This document shows positions 15,220 to 19,674 of a DNA stretch of 19,674 nucleotides, piece after piece. The stretch is from MGNI01 sp964353875. Lineage in GTDB: Bacteria > Chloroflexota > Anaerolineae > Anaerolineales > E44-bin32. The position numbers and the translations under genes are program-made. The notes below the pieces were generated by a model. That model had not been told where the DNA came from, did not search any database, and was given only the letters and a program-made list of their open reading frames with translations. The stretch covers positions 1 to 19,674 of the forward strand of contig CAYGXU010000056.1 of the NCBI GenBank assembly GCA_964353875.1, given 5' to 3'. Every line of letters begins with the position of its first letter. Position 1 is the first letter of the stretch.

Positions 15220-15783
15220 TTAGCGTACGATGATTAGGTCCTCGATTTGAGACAGTTTTGACGGACCGATGCCAGAAACGAGAAGCAGATCTTCAAGCGC
15301 ATTGAAAGGACCATTTTTTTGCCGATATTCAATGATCTTGGCAGCCAGGCTGGGTCCAATTCCGGGAAGGCTTTCTAATTCGAGGGCGTCGGCTGTGTTG
15401 ATGTTAATTTCCTTCGATGACGTTTGAAGCGTGGATCGCAAAGGCGGAGGAGTCGGAGTATCTTCACTAACCGTGCCAATATGGATTTCTTGACCATCCA
15501 ATACAGGCGCTGCCAGGTTATGAGGTTCCAATATGGCCTCTGGCAACGTACCGCCAGCGCAATCGAGAGCATCTTGGACAATCGAACCCGGAGCTAGCAA
15601 ATATATGCCAGGTTGAAAGACAGCTCCACTGACATATACCCGCAGCGGCACCTGAGTCGGTAATGGCAACAATTCGATCGGAGTTCCACGAGGCTTGGCT
15701 TTGACGAGCTCGATCAAACCAGCTGCCAATAGTCCAATCAAAAGACCGGCGAAGAGAAGCAGGGCGCGTTGAGCAAGTTTCAT
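15220..15783 (-). CDS. comEA: ComEA-like DNA-binding competence protein
   Basis: A 187-residue protein with the standard ComEA layout. An N-terminal membrane helix (about residues 7-26, ALLLFAGLLIGLLAAGLIEL) is followed by a short linker, an SLBB domain (about 46-105, with VPLRVYVSGAVFQPGIYLL and DGQEIHIG), a Ser/Thr/Pro linker and a C-terminal helix-hairpin-helix pair (about 125-187: INTADALELESLPGIGPSLA and LLVSGIGPSKLSQIEDL). ComEA binds incoming double-stranded DNA outside the membrane during natural transformation; proteins of this shape can also serve other DNA-related roles. No comEC gene lies beside it. AAGGTGG precedes the ATG. The gene is divergent from the adenosyltransferase-like gene, with 68 bases between starts. 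Confidence 0.88.
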   Translation of the reverse strand: MKLAQRALLLFAGLLIGLLAAGLIELVKAKPRGTPIELLPLPTQVPLRVYVSGAVFQPGIYLLAPGSIVQDALDCAGGTLPEAILEPHNLAAPVLDGQEIHIGTVSEDTPTPPPLRSTLQTSSKEININTADALELESLPGIGPSLAAKIIEYRQKNGPFNALEDLLLVSGIGPSKLSQIEDLIIVR

Positions 15784-15851
15784 CCCCCACCTTGATACAG
15801 GACAATTGAATTATAAGCCAGTATACGTAAAGGATCAAACTCGATATAATC

Positions 15852-16415
15852 ATGGCAATGGCACCGATGTTTTCTGGCTCTGGCGACGATGGTTTTACGG
15901 ACCTTTTGGGAAAAGGGCGGGTCAAGAAATGCGATCTACAGCCCGAGGCCTATGGTTCAGTCGATGAAGCGTCTGCGGTCTTGGGATTGGCAAGATCCTT
16001 GGCATGTCATGAGGGAATGCATGATATCGTGATCCAGATTCAGCAAGATCTGCACGATCTCATGGCTGAGCTGGCTGCCAGTCCTGAGGCGGTAGATCGA
16101 TTCCGACGCCTGGACCAAGAGCGGGTGAGGTGGCTCGAGGGATTGATGGATCGCTATGGCCGGGAGGTCCCTATCCCCCAAGAATTTATATATGCGGGGG
16201 AAACAACCAGCGCAGCGATTTTTGATCTGGCGCGGACTGTAGTGCGCCGCGCAGAACGGGCAGTTGCACGACTGCATTTCGAAGGGGAAATCGAGTATCC
16301 CTATCCTTTGATCTACCTGAACCGGTTATCCTCCCTTTGTTTCCTTCTGACATTGGTCGAGGATCAAGAGAAGGGGTCGACGTACACCGCTCCCATCAAG
16401 GATTCTGAAAAATGA
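15852..16415 (+). CDS. PduO-type cob(I)alamin adenosyltransferase-like protein (divergent)
   Basis: The 187-residue protein matches the PduO/MMAB family, which transfers adenosyl from ATP to cob(I)alamin. Visible blocks are GSGDDGFTDLLGKGRV, EAYGSVDEASAVLGLAR, ARTVVRRAERAV (with the conserved arginines) and YLNRLSSLCFLLTL. The usual ATP-loop form is T-K/R-T-G-D-x-G-x-T; here it reads SGSGDDGFT, without the basic residue. VDELN is VDEAS, and the normal GGSPAAA-like stretch reads AGETTSAAI. It may therefore be a divergent enzyme or a paralogue with altered function. The start is uncertain: a TATAAT lies at 15845-15850, so the transcript may begin inside the first codons and ATG 15867 (residue 6) may be used. 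It is coupled by ATGA to the DUF554 gene. Confidence 0.8.
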   Translation: MAMAPMFSGSGDDGFTDLLGKGRVKKCDLQPEAYGSVDEASAVLGLARSLACHEGMHDIVIQIQQDLHDLMAELAASPEAVDRFRRLDQERVRWLEGLMDRYGREVPIPQEFIYAGETTSAAIFDLARTVVRRAERAVARLHFEGEIEYPYPLIYLNRLSSLCFLLTLVEDQEKGSTYTAPIKDSEK

Positions 16416-17122
16416 TTGGGACCATGATCAACATCGGGACAGTCGTGCTGGGAGGAGTGATTGGGCTGTTCTTCGGAGGTTATCTGCCTCCACGTTTTCG
16501 AGACACCGTAATCTCAGGCTTGGGTCTCTTTACTTTTGCGATAGGAATTAAATTATTTCTTGAAACCCATAATGCGATGATCGCAGTTGGAGCCATATTG
16601 ATTGGAGGGTTATTAGGGGAATGGTGGAACATCGAAGCTTTCCTGCAGACCCTGGGAGCGAAGTTGGAGTCGCGCTTTGCTTCAAGGGAAGAGGATCAAC
16701 TTGGAGACAGACGTTTTATACGAGGATTTCTCACCGCGACGTTGCTATTTGAAGTGGGACCAATGACCATTTTGGGCGCAATTCAAGACGGTCTCAGCGG
16801 GGATTACAGTCTGCTGGCGATTAAGTCGGTCATGGACGGATTTGCAGCTTTCGCGTTGGCTTCAGCTTTGGGGGTTGGGGTTCTTTTTTCGGTATTGGGG
16901 ATTCTGATTTACCAGGGAGGAATCACCCTGCTCGCAGCGCAAGCGCAAGCGATACTGTCCGAGGCGATGATCGCCGAGCTGACCGCAGTGGGTGGGGTAT
17001 TGCTGCTGGGACTGGCGATTGGCAGTCTGCTAGAATTGCGCCCGATAAAGACCGGGAATTTACTCCCTGCGATCGTTGTAGCCCCTTTGATTGTCTGGGT
17101 CATCGAAATCATTAGTAAATAA
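16412..17122 (+). CDS. DUF554 family integral membrane protein
   Basis: A 236-residue polytopic membrane protein with about six or seven hydrophobic segments. It opens MIGTMINIGTVVLGGVIGL and contains a GGLLGEWWNIE motif, the middle phrase FEVGPMTILGAIQDGL, and AIKSVMDGFAAFALASALG. These match the DUF554 (YdfK/YqgA-like) family, whose transport or other role is unproven. Its ATG overlaps the TGA of the upstream adenosyltransferase-like gene (ATGA), so the two are probably translated together. It may be a small-molecule transporter, but a cobalamin link rests only on the gene pairing. The 211 bases after the stop (17123-17333), between two convergent genes, show only weak inverted repeats. Confidence 0.9.
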   Translation: MIGTMINIGTVVLGGVIGLFFGGYLPPRFRDTVISGLGLFTFAIGIKLFLETHNAMIAVGAILIGGLLGEWWNIEAFLQTLGAKLESRFASREEDQLGDRRFIRGFLTATLLFEVGPMTILGAIQDGLSGDYSLLAIKSVMDGFAAFALASALGVGVLFSVLGILIYQGGITLLAAQAQAILSEAMIAELTAVGGVLLLGLAIGSLLELRPIKTGNLLPAIVVAPLIVWVIEIISK

Positions 17123-17333
17123 TGGATATTGCTTTTCCATACGATGCTGTACTTTGGAACTTGGCAAGATTCCCGCAACAGCTGAATAATCTCAAGAATA
17201 TTGATTGATCCTGTTTTGGCCTGTTTCAAGAAGCGATTTGAAATCCCGAATTATCCCTTTTGAAAGCGGTATTATTTTTGCCAGAATTCGCGAGTCGGAA
17301 TCGAGGCGTATGGCACTTATTGCAGAAGTAGGT

Positions 17334-18026
17334 TTATTCTGCCCCGATGGCTGCCAGAGCGGCTTCGATCTCCTGTTGAAAGAAGTCAATACGGTAAGCT
17401 CCTACAACCAACTTCCCATTGATTAGGAAGCTGGGGGTCCCATGGATACCAGCAGCTTCCCCATCAAAGCGATCTTTCTCCACATCTTCTTTGTAACGCC
17501 GTTCCTCAACACATTGTTCAAATCCGACCGAGTCAAGGCCAATTGCATCAGCAAAGGCCTTAAGGCGAGGTCTGCTCAAGGCATCTGGATCGCTTAGATT
17601 TTGGTTGGCGAAGAGAATATCATGGTATTCCCAGAATTTTCCTTGTTCCGCAGCGCATAGACTGGCTTCAGCAGCCGCAATGGAGGGCGAATAAAGAGGA
17701 AAATGCCGGAAAAGAAAGTAGACCTTTCCCGTCTTGACATATTGCTCCATGATTTCGAGCTCGGTCGTCTCGGCAAAACGTTTGCAATGGCCACATTCGA
17801 AATCGGCGAAACCCTCGATCTTCACAGGGGCACTCGGGTCTCCCATCCCGATTCCAGCCGTCATGGGACGGTTGATGGTTAAAGGGAGAACAATTTTCTG
17901 TAAGTAAGGCAACAGGATGATGGCCGCGATGACCAAAGTCACCCCACCCAGGAAAAGGTAGAGTGTCACTCGTTGTCGAATTTGTCGTCTACGGCGTTTT
18001 TCACGCAATTCAGCGCGTTTGCTCAT
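17334..18026 (-). CDS. Membrane-anchored DsbA-like thiol-disulfide oxidoreductase
   Basis: A 230-residue protein. A highly basic N-terminus (residues 1-20) is followed by one membrane helix (about 21-41) that tethers an extracytoplasmic thioredoxin-like domain of the DsbA/BdbD type. The redox motif is ECGHCKRF with C78 and C81; the cis-proline motif is GTPSFLING with P198; an alpha-helical insert lies between them (about 105-180). Two further cysteines occur (SLCAAE and EQCVEE). CxHC centres in this family usually favour disulfide formation in secreted proteins. An AGGA lies about eight bases before the ATG, and a TATAAT-like box lies further upstream on the minus strand. No vitamin K epoxide reductase or DsbB partner is adjacent. 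Confidence 0.92.
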   Translation of the reverse strand: MSKRAELREKRRRRQIRQRVTLYLFLGGVTLVIAAIILLPYLQKIVLPLTINRPMTAGIGMGDPSAPVKIEGFADFECGHCKRFAETTELEIMEQYVKTGKVYFLFRHFPLYSPSIAAAEASLCAAEQGKFWEYHDILFANQNLSDPDALSRPRLKAFADAIGLDSVGFEQCVEERRYKEDVEKDRFDGEAAGIHGTPSFLINGKLVVGAYRIDFFQQEIEAALAAIGAE

Positions 18027-18218
18027 TGATCTATCCTGAATAAAATTATAAGTAAGTTTACCATAATTGTTTAATATCTTTTATACTGTTGTCCATCCGT
18101 TTCCAGCCAAAAGGCTACTCATGTTCGCACCTGCATCATTTTATCGGAAGAAGCGCCAGGAGAAAAGTGCCCTAATATTCATTTTTCCCTCGGTCAATTC
18201 AGAAATAACCAGGTAGAA

Positions 18219-18242
18219 TATAATTAATGGAGTTCACCTCCA
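18219..18242 (+). promoter_or_regulatory. -10 box and leader hairpin of the SPFH gene
   Basis: TATAAT (18219-18224) lies 42 bases before the ATG, without a good -35. Next to it TGGAG (18228-18232) and CTCCA (18238-18242) can pair. The CTCC could instead pair with the ribosome site GGAG at 18256-18259. Confidence 0.35.
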
Positions 18243-18266
18243 ATGTAACCTGAAAGGAGTCTTATC

Positions 18267-19040
18267 ATGACCGGATTGTTAGGTCTTCCGATTATCCTTC
18301 TCGTTCTATTTCTCCTCACCTTGCTCGCATCAGCGGTGAAGATCGTTCAGGAGTACGAGCGAGGAGTCATCTTCCGCTTGGGTCGCCTGATAGGCGCGAA
18401 AGGACCAGGATTGTTCTTTATTATCCCCCTCATTGACCGGATGGTTAAGGTGGATTTGCGAGTAGTCACCTTGGATATCCCCTCGCAGGAGGCCATCACC
18501 CGTGATAACGTGACCATGAAAGTTAATGCGGTGGTCTTCTTTAGAGTGGTCGATCCCAGCGCCGCGGTCGTCCAGGTGGAGGATTATAAGCGGGCGACCT
18601 GGAACATCTCACAAACCACCTTACGCAATGTGCTCGGTCAATCCGAATTGGACGAACTGTTGTCCAATCGGGAGGAAATCAACAAAAAACTCCAGCATAT
18701 TATTGATGAAACCACTGAGCCATGGGGAATCAAGGTGGGGATCGTTGAGGTCAAGGATGTCGAACTACCGCAAAGTATGCAGCGAGCGATGGCAAAGCAG
18801 GCGGAGGCTGAACGCGAGAAGAGAGCCAAGCTCGTCCACGCCCAGGGTGAGTTCGCGGCTGCACAGACACTCGCGGATGCTGCGAATGTCATGTCGGAAA
18901 ACCCTGTTTCGGTTCAGTTGCGCTACCTGCAGACCTTGACAGAAATCTCCGTCGAGAAGAACAGCACGATCATCTTTCCAGTGCCGATCAACATTTTCGA
19001 AAAAATCTTTGGGCAAGAGGAGAGAACTAAGGCGAAATAG
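18267..19040 (+). CDS. Stomatin/slipin-like SPFH-domain membrane protein
   Basis: A 257-residue slipin-type protein. An N-terminal hydrophobic segment (about 5-25) inserts in the membrane. The SPFH/band 7 domain follows (about 27-200), with EYERGVIFRLGRL, GPGLFFIIPLID, DIPSQEAITRDNV, NAVVFFRVVDP and SELDELLSNREEIN. A helical coiled-coil stretch (about 170-215) is rich in Ala/Glu (QRAMAKQAEAEREKRAK). It ends with the typical PVPINIFEKIFG-like tail. Such proteins form oligomeric membrane scaffolds and often pair with NfeD proteases; no NfeD gene is seen on either side in this window. AAAGGAG precedes the ATG at good spacing. It is most likely a single-gene unit. Confidence 0.95.
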   Translation: MTGLLGLPIILLVLFLLTLLASAVKIVQEYERGVIFRLGRLIGAKGPGLFFIIPLIDRMVKVDLRVVTLDIPSQEAITRDNVTMKVNAVVFFRVVDPSAAVVQVEDYKRATWNISQTTLRNVLGQSELDELLSNREEINKKLQHIIDETTEPWGIKVGIVEVKDVELPQSMQRAMAKQAEAEREKRAKLVHAQGEFAAAQTLADAANVMSENPVSVQLRYLQTLTEISVEKNSTIIFPVPINIFEKIFGQEERTKAK

Positions 19041-19674
19041 GAAAAGAGTTTATTGTATCGACCAGAAATGAACAAGGAATTAGAAGGCCATCTCACCAGA
19101 GTAGCGGGTTGCTGTCAACCCTCGAGCTTTAATGGATTGTACTAGCTGGTAATTCAATTAATATCGCTACGAAGGGATTGCATTTCTATTCTCTTGTTGA
19201 AGGTATACAGTTGATTGGCTCGTCCAATCGCGGAGAGATCACCGGATCATCTGACGGATGAACGAGGTGCAAAGGGATCCCTCCATGGCAATCCGATTGA
19301 AATTCGATCGACCTTTTTACCATCGCCTTATCGACTGGAAAAACCCTGGGAAGAACATCCTATTCGCTCTCTCCAGGGTTTTCTGATTTTTGCTGCCTTA
19401 ATGACGGATTTGAGTGACTGCAAGTTAGATGAAAACCAGCCGTGGAAGAGATCGAGATGCAAAAGTTATTGTTAAAGTTGGAGATCCAATTTCTTGAGAA
19501 AGGTGCATGGGTGCTGATTTTTCCTAAAAGATCAACTTATTCGCTTGATCATGTTTCAGCGAATATTTGTAACTGCTCAGCTCCTTCTGGCTAAGCTGGC
19601 TTCATGCCTGACCGTTATATCTTCTTTATCCTTCCCTTCAGGTCGAGCTTTCCCTCCCACAACGATTTTACCTA
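19041..19674. other. Gene-poor right end with two hairpins
   Basis: No confident gene is present. GGGTTG-CTGT-CAACCC (19106-19121) is a tight hairpin 66 bases after the SPFH stop and may act as a weak terminator, though no T-run follows. AAAACCCTGG (19340-19349) and CCAGGGTTTT (19373-19382) form a perfect 10-bp stem with a 23-base loop, followed by a T-rich run, and could terminate transcription in either direction. A plus frame at 19215-19475 runs through this hairpin, starts with TTG and is not protein-like. At the right edge a minus-strand frame of about 31 codons (reading KIVVGGKARPEGKDKEDITV before its stop) could be the end of a gene lying mostly outside the window. Confidence 0.4.

Noticed and set aside
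15784..15851. Possible cobalamin riboswitch before the PduO-like gene
   Set aside because: The space between the divergent starts is only 68 bases, too short for a cobalamin riboswitch, and no conserved B12-box sequence is seen.
19215..19475. 86-codon plus-strand frame
   Set aside because: TTG start without ribosome site, passes through a perfect hairpin and resembles no protein family.

Overview
The window reads as an ordinary chromosomal segment of a Chloroflexota bacterium, most likely class Anaerolineae. This placement is an inference from gene content: an oversized SecA with large inserted helical segments, a CnoX-like thioredoxin-TPR protein, a tubby/LURP-one-like protein, a DUF4177-like small protein, a membrane-tethered DsbA-like protein and a stomatin-like protein. 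Base composition is close to balanced. No phage, transposase, CRISPR array or defence island is visible.

Layout. Positions 1-126 hold the 3' end of an unidentified gene, followed by an integron attC-like imperfect palindrome (178-245) and about 530 bases without a convincing gene. Three plus-strand genes follow, each with its own leader: a LURP-one/tubby-like protein (774-1394), an unknown 150-residue protein (1595-2047) and a thioredoxin-TPR protein (2207-3043), closed by a clear intrinsic terminator. A family 3 beta-glycosidase lies on the minus strand (3247-5358). A divergent msrA (5664-6203) follows, then tRNA-Leu(UAA) on the minus strand with a recognisable promoter and terminator.

The main plus-strand block is secA (1333 residues), add (purine-nucleoside deaminase) and a metallo-beta-lactamase-fold hydrolase that starts directly after the add stop codon. 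It runs tail to tail, with one base between, into a minus-strand group: a single-pass membrane protein of unknown function coupled by an ATGA overlap to mutM, preceded by a small DUF4177-like gene, then comEA. Divergent from comEA is a two-gene unit coupled by another ATGA: a PduO-type cobalamin adenosyltransferase-like protein and a DUF554 membrane protein. Last come a membrane-anchored DsbA-like thiol oxidoreductase (minus) and a stomatin/slipin-like SPFH protein (plus). The final 630 bases hold two hairpins and no confident gene.

Functional themes are protein export and redox quality control (SecA, DsbA-like, MsrA, thioredoxin-TPR), DNA repair and uptake (MutM, ComEA) and scavenging metabolism (GH3 glycosidase, adenosine deaminase). 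I do not see a new multi-gene system. The items most worth a second look are the expanded SecA without its usual zinc-binding tail, the isolated attC-like site, the 83-base hairpin at 1438-1520, the nearly leaderless tRNA-Leu transcript, the divergent PduO-like protein and the coupling of an unknown membrane protein to mutM.
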